From NCBI RefSeq assembly GCF_001695625.1, contig NZ_MBPN01000036.1, positions 1-46,038 on the forward strand: a stretch of 46,038 nt of DNA. The letters are read 5' to 3'. A program made the position numbers and the translations under genes. This document shows positions 25,126-32,738 of the stretch, piece after piece (position 1 is the first letter of the stretch; every line of letters begins with the position of its first letter). Source of the stretch: Pseudomonas defluvii. GTDB taxonomy: Bacteria; Pseudomonadota; Gammaproteobacteria; Pseudomonadales; Pseudomonadaceae. The notes under the pieces are model-generated. The model ran no database searches. It was not told where the DNA came from and saw nothing but the letters and a program-made list of their open reading frames with translations.

Positions 25126-26826
25126 TCACTCATTGCCCAAGGCCGTTTCGATGGCGGCGCGCAGCGCCTGGCCGCTGAGTTGATGCCAGCGTGCACACAC
25201 GTGCTGGTCCGGGCGCACCAGATAAGCACTGCCCGTCTTCGCCCCGTATTTCCTGCGCAGGTGCCCGCTGTGGTCATCCACCTGCCCGTCCGCGCCGCTG
25301 ACTGCGGTTTGCCGATTGCCGGTAACAGCCAGCAGCTGCAGCGGCACACCCTGCTCACGCAGTGCTTGCACCTGAGCCTGGATATCACCCGGCACCTCGG
25401 TGGCGTCGGTGAAGTACAGCAGGTAGAACGACGCGCCCAGCCTGTCGAAAAGGAACTGGTCATCACCGAGCCGAATGTTCAACAGCGGAGCACCCTGATG
25501 GGGGCCGCTGCTGTAGAGACTGTTGTCATCGCCCTTGAAATTGAGCGACGAATCAACGTAGTCATGGGGCCGGGAGGTACGCCAGTGATACAGCGGACGT
25601 ACGAACGCCTGAGTCAGTGACAGCGACAGCACCGCATCGCGGACCAGGCAATGGCCCGGCGTTGGCGGGGTCATGAAGCGCGTGCTTTTGCCGGCTTCGG
25701 CAATGATCTCGCGCGCGGCCCCTACCCGCTCCGCGCTGTAGGAGGCGAGCAGGCCCGGGCCGGCAACGCCCTTGATGGTCAGGGCCAGTTTCCAGCTCAG
25801 GTCATGGCAGTCCTGAAAGCCGGTGTTGGCACCACGAACACCGAAGATTGGCAGCAAGTGCGCGGCATCTCCAGTAAAAATCACGCGATCATGAATATAG
25901 TTCGGCAGGGTCAGCGCCCGCGCCGAATACACCGAGCACCAGTCCAGCTCCCACTGCGGATTCTGCACCCCAACGATGGCCAGTTGTGCATTGATTCGCT
26001 CGCGCAGGGAATCGGCGGACAAGGCGTGTTCCGGCGTCTCATCGCGCGGCAGCTGATAGTCGATGCGCCAGATATTGCCGGGCTCCCGGTGCATGAGCAC
26101 CGTATTGCCCGGGTTCCAGTGCGGGTCGAAGTAAGCCAGGCGCTCGGTGGGCAGGTCGAGGTCGATCTTGATGTCGGCAATCACAAAGCGCCCTTCATAA
26201 GCGGCGCCTTCTAGTTGCAGGCCAAGCAAACTGCGAATGGCCGAGCGCGCGCCATCGGCGGCGATAACCCAATTGGCTTCCAGCGTGTAATCACCGGCCG
26301 GCGTATCAATGTCCAGCGTCGCATAATCCCCGGCCTGCACTAGCGCAGTGACCTTGTTGCCCCAACGCAACTCGATCAACGGGTTGGCCTGACAGGTCTC
26401 GACCAGAAACTGCTCCAGGCAAGGCTGTTGCAGGTTGGTCATCGGCGGGAAGCGATCGTCCGGGTCGTGGGGGGCCTCCATGCGGAACACCCGCTGGTTG
26501 CGGTAAAAGGAATTACCGAAACGCCAGCTAAGCCCCGCCGCCATCACCCGTTCGGCGACACCGACTTGCTGGAGAATTTCCAGGGAGCGGCGGGTGAACA
26601 CGATGGCGCGGCTGCCTTCGCTGACCTGACGTTCAGCCTCCAGCACAATCGACGGAATGCCGTAGCGGGCCAGATCCAGTGCTGTAGTCAGCCCGATAGG
26701 TCCGGCGCCGACAATGACCACAGGGCGACGCTCGACCTGTGCGGCATTCACACTGGCAGTGTGGGCAGGGAAAACCTGGTAATTGAAGTAAATTGAGCGA
26801 CGAGGCTCGGCGAGCGGTGTGTGCAT
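25126..26826 (-). CDS. FAD-dependent aromatic hydroxylase (MhpA-like, class A monooxygenase)
   Basis: 566 residues. The dinucleotide fold reads VIVGAGPIGLTTALDLARYG (starting near residue 32), the DG motif is VIAADGARSAIRSLL, and the GD motif is FTGDAAHLLPIFGVRGANTG. These define p-hydroxybenzoate-hydroxylase-type flavoproteins; the length and C-terminal thioredoxin-like domain match the 3-(3-hydroxyphenyl)propionate or resorcinol hydroxylase group. It probably ortho-hydroxylates an imported phenolic acid. It is first in a four-gene minus-strand cluster; no ring-cleavage gene is present in this window, so the pathway must finish elsewhere. Confidence 0.9.
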   Translation of the reverse strand: MHTPLAEPRRSIYFNYQVFPAHTASVNAAQVERRPVVIVGAGPIGLTTALDLARYGIPSIVLEAERQVSEGSRAIVFTRRSLEILQQVGVAERVMAAGLSWRFGNSFYRNQRVFRMEAPHDPDDRFPPMTNLQQPCLEQFLVETCQANPLIELRWGNKVTALVQAGDYATLDIDTPAGDYTLEANWVIAADGARSAIRSLLGLQLEGAAYEGRFVIADIKIDLDLPTERLAYFDPHWNPGNTVLMHREPGNIWRIDYQLPRDETPEHALSADSLRERINAQLAIVGVQNPQWELDWCSVYSARALTLPNYIHDRVIFTGDAAHLLPIFGVRGANTGFQDCHDLSWKLALTIKGVAGPGLLASYSAERVGAAREIIAEAGKSTRFMTPPTPGHCLVRDAVLSLSLTQAFVRPLYHWRTSRPHDYVDSSLNFKGDDNSLYSSGPHQGAPLLNIRLGDDQFLFDRLGASFYLLYFTDATEVPGDIQAQVQALREQGVPLQLLAVTGNRQTAVSGADGQVDDHSGHLRRKYGAKTGSAYLVRPDQHVCARWHQLSGQALRAAIETALGNE

Positions 26827-26975
26827 CGCAGTGCATCTCCGGTTTTTATGTTTATTGGCCTGAGCCGTTCGGAATTGCAGAGGACTTTAAGCGGTGCGCG
26901 AAAAATCAATGTCCCCTTGAGGAGACAACTTTGTGCAAGCGCCAACTGTGGGCAGGCTTTGCACCGACCCGATGA

Positions 26976-27059
26976 CACATTCGATGCCCCTGACCGTAAA
27001 TCAACTCGCAGAACTCCAGGCCTTCGCAGAACAACTGGCCGATGCCGCTGCGCAATGAA
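26976..27059 (+). pseudogene. possible N-terminal stump of a HisN-like phosphatase gene
   Basis: ATG 26976 opens a 28-codon frame whose LTVNQLAELQAFAEQLADAA resembles the start of inositol-monophosphatase-type histidinol phosphatases of Pseudomonas. It ends in a stop next to IS-derived sequence. The length is too short for certainty; it may be a decayed gene end trapped by insertion. Confidence 0.3.
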
Positions 27060-27164
27060 CCGAATACGGTCTGGGTGACAGATACCGCCTACATCCGTAC
27101 CTACGAAGGGTGGCTGTAATTGGCAGTAATGCTGGATCTGTTTTCTCGCCTAGAGATCGGTAAG
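27054..27164 (+). pseudogene. IS3-family transposase remnant (DDE domain piece)
   Basis: The frame from 27054 reads NEPNTVWVTDTAYIRTYEG then WL-stop-LAVMLDLFSRLEIG, the catalytic-domain opening of IS3 OrfB (usual form 'VWVTDITYIRT.EGWLYLAVVLDLFSR', which carries the first catalytic Asp). A TAT/TAC to TAA change creates the stop. No inverted repeats or remaining transposase are present, so this is an old fragment in the region upstream of the hydroxylase gene. Confidence 0.8.
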
Positions 27165-27238
27165 CGTCCGGGCAACCCACTTTTCGAACTCTGCATCAAG
27201 ACCGGTGCTCTACGTGTGGCCCTCCGCAGTCTCTAAGC

Positions 27239-27691
27239 TTAGGCACGGTCGTTCTTTGGCGTGTCCATTACGATGTAGCTCGTAATCGAAGAAACATGCG
27301 GCTGCGTACCCAAGACATCATTGTGGAATGTCTTGTAAGCCTTCATGTCCGCCAGTTCAACACGCAGAAGATACTCAATAGTCCCGGTGACGGTGTGAAA
27401 CTCAACCACATCCGGACATGCGCTGATCGCTTTTTCAAAAGCCCGAAGACTGTCCTTCGTGTGATTGGAGAGTCCTACGGTAACGTAGGCCACAAACCCT
27501 GCTCCTAGGCGAGATCTGTCGATGACCGCCCTATAGCCTGTGATGACCCCAGATCGCTCTAGCTCTTGAACCCTTCTCAGGCAGGCGGAGGGAGACAGCC
27601 CGACTCGTTCGGCCAGCTTCAAATTGGTCTGGCGGGCGTCCCGAGAAAGCTCACACAATATTCTTCTGTCGATCTGGTCAAACTCTGCCAT
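27239..27691 (-). CDS. Lrp/AsnC-family regulator
   Basis: 150 residues. The N-terminal helix-turn-helix is in FDQIDRRILCELSRDARQTN and VGLSPSACLRRVQELE; the C-terminal RAM ligand domain includes FHTVTGTIEYLLRVELADM. The sequence is closest in style to the BkdR/DecR branch. It is divergent from a LysE-type exporter at a 98-base spacing, the standard regulator/exporter pair, so it probably activates export in response to an amino acid. Confidence 0.9.
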   Translation of the reverse strand: MAEFDQIDRRILCELSRDARQTNLKLAERVGLSPSACLRRVQELERSGVITGYRAVIDRSRLGAGFVAYVTVGLSNHTKDSLRAFEKAISACPDVVEFHTVTGTIEYLLRVELADMKAYKTFHNDVLGTQPHVSSITSYIVMDTPKNDRA

Positions 27692-27789
27692 TAGTTGCGT
27701 CAGTCCTGGGTTTTTACGTCATTATGCAACCATTGTGCGTAAGTTGCGCTATAAAATTCACGCACTTCTCAACCAGGCTCACCCTTGTC

Positions 27790-28401
27790 ATGACCGATCC
27801 CACGCTCCTCATTCCATTTGTGATTTTCGCCATAGTGATGACCGGTACACCGGGCCCTAATAACGCCATGGTGCTGGTCTCAGGTGCGAAGGTTGGCGTG
27901 ATGCGAACGATGCCCTTGGTGAGTGGTATCGCCCTTGGAGTCAGCTTGCAATTCGTGCTGCTTGGGCTGGGGCTAGGTACCCTATTTGACGCGGCGCCAG
28001 GTTTTCATACAGCGCTAGGCGTCGTCGGCGCAGGCTATATCCTTTGGCTGGCCTGGAAAATTGCAACCAGCGGCCCGCTGGAAATCGGTCAGGACAGCCG
28101 GCCCCCAATGGGGCTAGTGGCGGGCGCGGCATTTCAGTGGATAAATCCGAAAGCGTGGGCGCTTTCAATTAGCGCATCTGCAACCTATATACCCGTCGAA
28201 AACCATGTGCTAAACCTATGCCTAGCAGGTGTTCTATTGGCGGCTCTGTCGATGCTATGCGTGGGGATCTGGGCAGTGGGTGGGGTTGCATTACGGCAGG
28301 TGCTAACGCGCCCCAGTTATTCGTTAGCCTTCAACATCTCTATGTCCATAATTTTGATACTGACTACGATGCCTGCGATTCTGCGGTTGGCCCTTTCATA
28401 G
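27790..28401 (+). CDS. LysE/RhtB-family amino-acid exporter
   Basis: 203 residues with about six membrane spans and the signature MTGTPGPNNAMVLVSGAKVG near the N-terminus, followed by FQWINPKAWALSISA. Family members export basic amino acids, homoserine, threonine or cysteine pathway compounds. ATG 27790 is chosen for the membrane-helix start; its ribosome site is poor. Regulation by the divergent Lrp-type gene is expected. Confidence 0.88.
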   Translation: MTDPTLLIPFVIFAIVMTGTPGPNNAMVLVSGAKVGVMRTMPLVSGIALGVSLQFVLLGLGLGTLFDAAPGFHTALGVVGAGYILWLAWKIATSGPLEIGQDSRPPMGLVAGAAFQWINPKAWALSISASATYIPVENHVLNLCLAGVLLAALSMLCVGIWAVGGVALRQVLTRPSYSLAFNISMSIILILTTMPAILRLALS

Positions 28402-28463
28402 CCGTAGCAAGTCCTACCTACAGCCATTGAACAGTTAGCGTCCGGCGGACATGCCTTGCATGG

Positions 28464-28572
28464 TTAAACGGGCGCCCATTTATGCGGCAGCAACTCCGTA
28501 ATGTCACTCGCCCGCTGCGTCGGCAAACGAGTCAGAACGTCCTTCAGATAGGCATACGGATCATGCCCGTTC
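28464..28572 (-). pseudogene. IS66-family transposase (TnpC) 3' fragment
   Basis: On the minus strand the 36 codons read NGHDPYAYLKDVLTRLPTQ, then LLPHKWAPV and a stop: the near-invariant C-terminus of IS66 transposases. It is cut exactly at 28572, where the terminal repeat of the IS3-like element begins. It shows that the IS3 element inserted into or next to an older IS66 copy. Confidence 0.88.
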
Positions 28573-29010
28573 TGAATCGTCCCTGGTTTCCTAGACACCT
28601 CCAAGCCTCATAATGAGGCCCAAATAGGAGGTGCCATGAGTCGTCTTGCGTTACCCCGAAGAATTCAAGATTCAAGCGGTCAAGCAAGTGACCGAAAAAG
28701 GTAAACCTGTCGCCGATGTCGCTCAGCGACTGGGCATGTCCGTGCACAGCCTCTACGCCTGGATCAAGGTCTACAGCAAGCCCCAAGAACAGCGTCAGCA
28801 AGACGATGATCAGCAGGCCGAACTGCGCAAACTGCGCGCTGAACTCAAGCTGGTGGGCTACATGAGCGCATCGCTGGCACAGCAGGATATCGGTCGATTT
28901 TTGATGCAGCGCTACAACTGGCAGCGACCGCATCAGTTCAACAGCGGGCTGGCGGCCGCTGTTGCTGAGGAAAAACTTAACGCAGTGTCCGGGATTAGTT
29001 GACCACTACA
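28573..29010 (+). mobile_element. internally deleted IS3-family element (OrfA start fused to OrfB end)
   Basis: The left end begins TGAATCGTCCCTGGTTTCC; the right end, read inward, is TGTAGTGGTCAACTAATCCC. The two are imperfect terminal repeats. Inside, RYPEEFKIQAVKQVTEKGKP and the HTH SVHSLYAWIK are OrfA. From about 28855 the frame becomes YMSASLAQQDIGRFLMQRYN and HQFNSGLAAAVAEEKLN, the OrfB C-terminus. About 0.8-1 kb is therefore missing. An extra T after the fourth codon also puts the proper ATG (28634) out of frame. The element cannot move by itself. Confidence 0.85.
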
Positions 29011-29011
29011 C

Positions 29012-29884
29012 ATTCCAAAAATAACGCGCCTGATGGGGCAGCTATTCGATCGCTATGAAAGGGATGTCATTCCGGGCAAAAAGCCGCGCACCCAGAAGGA
29101 CAACCTGGCCGAGCTCAAACAGCTGCGCAAAGCCTTCGATGATGCCCCGATGGAGCTGATTACGCCTCAAGTACTTGCCCAATATCGAGATCGACGGACA
29201 GGCAAGGTTAGGGCGAATAGGGAGATCGCCCTTCTCTCTCACATTTTCAACATGGCAAGGGAGTGGGGCATTACGGACCGCCCAAACCCAGCGACCGGTA
29301 TCCGCAAGAACAAGGAGACTCCTCGGGACTTCTATGCAGGACCGGCGATCTGGGATGCGGTGTACGAACACGCCACTTCCGAGTTGCGCGATGCAATGGA
29401 CTTGGGTTATCTGACCGGTCAACGCCCAGCTGATGTACTGGCCACCCGGGCGACAGACGTGGTTGATGGTTTTCTGCAATTCGCCCAAGGCAAAACGACA
29501 AAAAAACTGAGGATACGTCTTGAGTCGGAAACAGAGACCAGCCAGTTGGGGATACTGGTTGAGCGCCTTCTGAGCCAACGCAAGGCGCGAGGGGTTCGCA
29601 ACCCTTACCTGATCGTGACAGAGGACGGCCGCAACGTGACGCCAGCGATGCTGCGCCTTCGCTTTGACGATGCGAGATCCAAGGCCGCCGCCAAAGCGAT
29701 GGAAGACCTTGATAGCGTCCTGGCTGACAGCATTCGTAAATTCCAGTTTCGCGATATCCGCCCCAAAGCAGCGAGCGAAATTGAAGACCTGGCGCACGCG
29801 AGTAGGCTACTAGGGCACACCGATAAGCGGATCACGCAGACTGTTTACCGCCGCGTCGGGGAGATCGTTAAACCAACCCGATGA
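29012..29884 (+). pseudogene. phage tyrosine integrase, 5' end removed by the IS
   Basis: The frame resumes right after the IS end (IPKITRLMGQLFDRYERDV), so the N-terminal arm-binding domain of about 60-80 residues is lost. From ATG 29033 (283 residues) the catalytic set is R131 (TGQRPADVL), K154, R243 (RDIRPKAASE; the usual His of the HxxR box is replaced), H262 (LLGHTDKRI) and Y272. It resembles integrases of phiCTX-like phages. It lies outside the attL proposed at 30008, so it probably belongs to an earlier element at the same tRNA. A shortened protein could be made from ATG 29033, but activity is unlikely. Confidence 0.8.
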
Positions 29885-29978
29885 AACCTTTTTTACAGAG
29901 GAGTTGCGGAACACCATCGAAAAGATGCGGAACACCTTGCCTTTTCAGCGTCAAGTTTTCCGCCCTCCAAAAACGCAA

Positions 29979-30002
29979 AAAGCCCTGAATAATCAGGGCT
30001 TT
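29979..30002 (-). terminator. terminator downstream of the tRNA 3' end copy
   Basis: AAAGCCCTGA (29979-29988) and TCAGGGCTTT (29993-30002) form a 10-bp stem with a four-base loop; read on the minus strand it is followed by a T run. This is the kind of terminator that follows a tRNA gene and is carried along in the attachment region. Confidence 0.8.
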
Positions 30003-30007
30003 GAATA

Positions 30008-30033
30008 TGGCGGAAGCGTAGAGATTCGAACTC
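30008..30033 (-). other. attachment core: 3' end of a tRNA (probably tRNA-Ser), likely attL of the prophage
   Basis: Read on the minus strand, the 26 bases give GAGTTCGAATCTC followed by an acceptor strand CGCTTCCG and CCA: T-loop TTCGAAT, most of the T-stem, the discriminator G and an encoded CCA. Right of 30033 the tRNA pattern stops, so only the 3' end is present, as left by phage integration. tRNA-Ser fits discriminator G and is the known attB of phiCTX. The intact tRNA is expected beyond the far end of the prophage. Confidence 0.7.
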
Positions 30034-30163
30034 AACGTAAACGCCAGTGCCAGGCTGGAGGCCTTGATTTCCGTGGGCCTTAGTGTGCGTGCGTGAGCGT
30101 TTTTGTTCCCAGAGTGTTCCCAGCGCGGATGCACACGTCACTCGCAAGGACGGCACCTAAAGG

Positions 30164-30473
30164 GGTAATCGCCGTTTCAGGTTGACCCATCAAAAAAAGG
30201 TAATTTTGGTAATTGGTTTTCAAAAAAGCCCTGTAAGCCTTATAAATCAAGGTGTTGAGAGATTTGATAAAAGGTAATTTTAGGGTAATTGAAAGGTAAG
30301 CTAATTACCTACCACCGAGGTTGGATCACAAAAATACAAAACCCTTTAAAATCAGTCGCTTAATAAAAAATTACCTTTATCCTTACCTCAACTTACCTTC
30401 TTAGGTAATCGCTGGAACCCTTACAGTTCAAGGCCTGCAGCATGTCCTGGCTACCCTCCTAACCGAAATTACC
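30164..30473. repeat. GGTAA(T/G) repeat field, 12 copies in both orientations
   Basis: GGTAAT starts at 30164, 30199, 30208, 30273, 30284 and 30404, and GGTAAG at 30295. The reverse forms ATTACC start at 30304, 30370 and 30468, and CTTACC at 30382 and 30392. Adjacent pairs lie 9 to 11 bases apart and the region is AT-rich in a GC-rich genome. Position between the att core and cos suggests arm-type integrase sites or an iteron-like protein-binding array. No gene overlaps it. Confidence 0.75.
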
Positions 30474-30554
30474 TTTTTTTGATGGCCATCCTGAAAAGAT
30501 GGCCGATAACGCATCGATTGATACCTACAATTCAAGGATCTCGCAGGAGGTCCC

Positions 30555-30773
30555 ATGACCAAGCTTGATGGAAAACGATTGCACGAATTGATGGTCCTGA
30601 GCGAACCGCTGATGAACCAGGCGATGGCCGCACTTCGTAAATACCACGAGGCGAAAGGGGTTCTACCTGACGACCAGGTTGAATTGCTGCGCCTCGAAGC
30701 TGAGTCACTATTCCAAGCTGTCAGCGCGTATCAGCTCAGGGCATTGGGTGGTGCATCACCTACCCTTCAATAG
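30555..30773 (+). CDS. small hypothetical prophage protein (72 aa)
   Basis: ATG 30555 follows a perfect AGGAGGT. The 72-residue product (MTKLDGKRLHELMVLSEPLM, LPDDQVELLRLEAESLFQAV) is soluble and predicted all-helical. No family is recognised. It lies alone between the GGTAA field and the cos-like site, a place where P2-like phages carry small accessory genes. Confidence 0.7.
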   Translation: MTKLDGKRLHELMVLSEPLMNQAMAALRKYHEAKGVLPDDQVELLRLEAESLFQAVSAYQLRALGGASPTLQ

Positions 30774-30780
30774 CTGCCTC

Positions 30781-30911
30781 CCCGCAGGGATTCGCAGGGA
30801 AGATTACTATTTCAAAACCGCAGAGGGCCCCGCTCCTGGGCCGCCCGCAGTACTCCGCAGGGGTGCAGAAATCCCAGCATATTTAGCCCGCAGGCGTGGC
30901 GGGGGGACGAG
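30781..30911. other. cos-like site with flanking CGCAG repeats
   Basis: GGCGTGGCGGGG at 30893-30904 equals the first 12 bases of the cohesive end known for phage 186 and is one base off P2's; the next bases differ (GGACGAG). Five to six CCGCAG/TCGCAGGG repeats lie immediately before it (30781, 30791, 30818, 30844, 30854, 30888), like terminase-binding repeats. The position, between attL and gene Q, is where cos is found in phiCTX. Confidence 0.65.
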
Positions 30912-31004
30912 GGCGCGCGCCCGGGTCCAGTAGACATTTCCCGATGGTTTGGTATTAATGAGTGCGGCGGTCATCGGGTACAACAAGTCAATAAGGAAAG
31001 TGCA

Positions 31005-31643
31005 ATGGAAACAGTGGTACCGCAGTACCGCTTGGAGGCATTCAATTGTCCTCACTGCGGCGCATATGCGCACATGACGTGGTGGAATCTCCGTTACGAG
31101 AACGCCGGCTTCAGCATCCTGGAGGGAGCTCTGTGCATGAAGTGCGATGAGCCAAGCTTTTGGCGAAGAGACCAGCGCCGGATGGTGGACCCACTTTCGA
31201 CCACAGCTCCGCGCCCAGCTGCAGATATGCCAGAGGACGTTAGAAAGGATTACGAGGAAGCAGCAGCGGTTTTTGGGGTGTCTCCCCGAGCAGCAGCAGC
31301 GCTACTTCGACTCGCGCTTCAGAAGCTTTGCGTTCATCTGGGAGAGAAGGGCGATAAAATCGATACCGATATTCGAGAGCTAGCCAAGAAAGGCGTCCTC
31401 CCCCAACTGCTTATTAATGTTGCGGACACTGTGAGGATTACAGGCAACAATGCAGTGCATCCTGGTGAGATGGATGCAGCAGACGTCGATTTAGTCGCGT
31501 CAAAAATGTTCAAAATGCTTAATCTGATTGTGCATAAAGGCATAACCGAGCCAGCAGAATTGAAGGCCTTGTACGAATTGGTGCCTGAAGGTGCGCGGGC
31601 GGCTGCTGAGGAAAAAGATGCGAGAGCTCGCGCAGACAATTAA
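31005..31643 (+). CDS. DUF4145 domain protein, prophage cargo gene
   Basis: 212 residues. An N-terminal zinc-finger-like pair C-x2-C ... C-x2-C (FNCPHCGAY, LCMKCDEPSFW) precedes a DUF4145 helical domain (about 75-190) with AAALLRLALQKLCVHLGEKG and VRITGNNAVHPGEMD. DUF4145 occurs in restriction and other defence proteins and I recall it as grouped with HEPN-type folds; the R...GN...H segment is compatible, but catalysis is unproven. It is expressed from its own unit with TTAATAAGGAAAG upstream and ends at a hairpin. It occupies the place of the phiCTX ctx cytotoxin gene, so it is probable lysogenic-conversion or anti-phage cargo. Confidence 0.8.
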   Translation: METVVPQYRLEAFNCPHCGAYAHMTWWNLRYENAGFSILEGALCMKCDEPSFWRRDQRRMVDPLSTTAPRPAADMPEDVRKDYEEAAAVFGVSPRAAAALLRLALQKLCVHLGEKGDKIDTDIRELAKKGVLPQLLINVADTVRITGNNAVHPGEMDAADVDLVASKMFKMLNLIVHKGITEPAELKALYELVPEGARAAAEEKDARARADN

Positions 31644-31660
31644 ACAAGCGCTTGCAGCCA

Positions 31661-31679
31661 AGCCGCCTGCATGGCGGCT
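31661..31679. terminator. hairpin between DUF4145 gene and gene Q
   Basis: AGCCGCC (31661-31667) and GGCGGCT (31673-31679) with loop TGCAT, followed by CTTTC. It separates two convergent transcription units and may act both ways. Confidence 0.65.
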
Positions 31680-31696
31680 CTTTCAATACGCGGAGA

Positions 31697-32737
31697 TCAG
31701 CCCCCGCTCGCCGGTACCTCGTAAGGTCGGAACGAAATCACTTCCTCGCCCAACCACTCGTTGATTTGCAACAGTCTTGCCTGCTCAGGCTCTAATTCGT
31801 TCAGTGCCCATATCTGAGTGGCGTCGCGCACTGACCCGAAGCCGCCCGCGTTTTGCGGCACCACCCCCATCAATTGAGGCGGAATGCGCAGCATTGCCAG
31901 CTGGTCATCCCGGCTTATGTTCTTGATCGTGCCGAAGTCATCCTTGGCGGCAACCTCACTAATCGGGATAAGTTGGATTCCGTCCTTTTTCCCGTTCGGT
32001 GCGTACATGAATAGGTTGCGGAAGTTGCCCGGCCCTTTGCTGTTTTTCATCGCCTTGCGCAGGTCGTCGACGAAATCTTCGTTGTGAGCCGCGTCGGTCA
32101 TGTACAGGATGAAGCCGGCGTGGCTACCGTTCTGATAATACTTGCGCCGGAACAGAGTCGCCGCCTCATTGAGCAGGGCTGCCTGCAGCGCTGGCAGCCA
32201 TTCTGGCAGTCCGTAGACCTCCTGGTTGATATCCGCCACCCGCAGATGGCAGATGCTCCCTGCACGAAACTCGTGCTCATCCCGCCAACTTCGCACTTGG
32301 TAGTAAGTGTCCAGGTCCGACCCTCGACGCATGTACTTCGCCAGGCATGGTCGTAAGCCAAGAGCCTGGCGCAGCATGTTGTCGCGCTTCTCCAGGTAAA
32401 GGTTGCCGGACCATCCCAAGTCCATGACGATCTGCTCGAACGCCTGTCGGCTCAATAGCCTGTGAGGAATGAAGGTCCGTGCGAGAGCGTTCCGCTTGAA
32501 GATCAGACCCGACTGCAGGTAGACGCTGGCCTTCGATGAACGAGCCAAGCCCTCAAGGGACACTGGCGGCTCGTACCAGCGACCATTATCGTAGCACTCA
32601 AGGTAATCTAGGACCTCCCGGCCATCGAGCACCGGGATCGGTTCGCCAAAGGTGAATGCCTCAGCCTTGCCAGCCGGGCCGTCCAGCCGATCGTCCACAC
32701 TCGCCGGCACAGTGCCGGCCTGCTCAAAAGTGCCCAT
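31697..32737 (-). CDS. Q: P2 gpQ-like portal protein
   Basis: 346 residues from ATG 32737, one base after the terminase stop. EPIPVLDGREVLDYLECYDN, YLEKRDNMLRQALGL and the C-terminal RIPPQLMGVVPQNAGGFGS are P2-family portal signatures. The portal dodecamer forms the DNA entry vertex and docks the terminase. The gene is transcribed leftward with P, as in P2. The open frame extends upstream of 32737, but that part is antisense-like sequence of gene P and is not counted. Confidence 0.95.
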   Translation of the reverse strand: MGTFEQAGTVPASVDDRLDGPAGKAEAFTFGEPIPVLDGREVLDYLECYDNGRWYEPPVSLEGLARSSKASVYLQSGLIFKRNALARTFIPHRLLSRQAFEQIVMDLGWSGNLYLEKRDNMLRQALGLRPCLAKYMRRGSDLDTYYQVRSWRDEHEFRAGSICHLRVADINQEVYGLPEWLPALQAALLNEAATLFRRKYYQNGSHAGFILYMTDAAHNEDFVDDLRKAMKNSKGPGNFRNLFMYAPNGKKDGIQLIPISEVAAKDDFGTIKNISRDDQLAMLRIPPQLMGVVPQNAGGFGSVRDATQIWALNELEPEQARLLQINEWLGEEVISFRPYEVPASGG

Positions 32738-32738
32738 C

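Noticed and set aside
30001..30075. A complete tRNA gene at the prophage border
   Set aside because: Only the acceptor 3' strand and most of the T-arm are present; anticodon and D arms are absent to the right of 30033.
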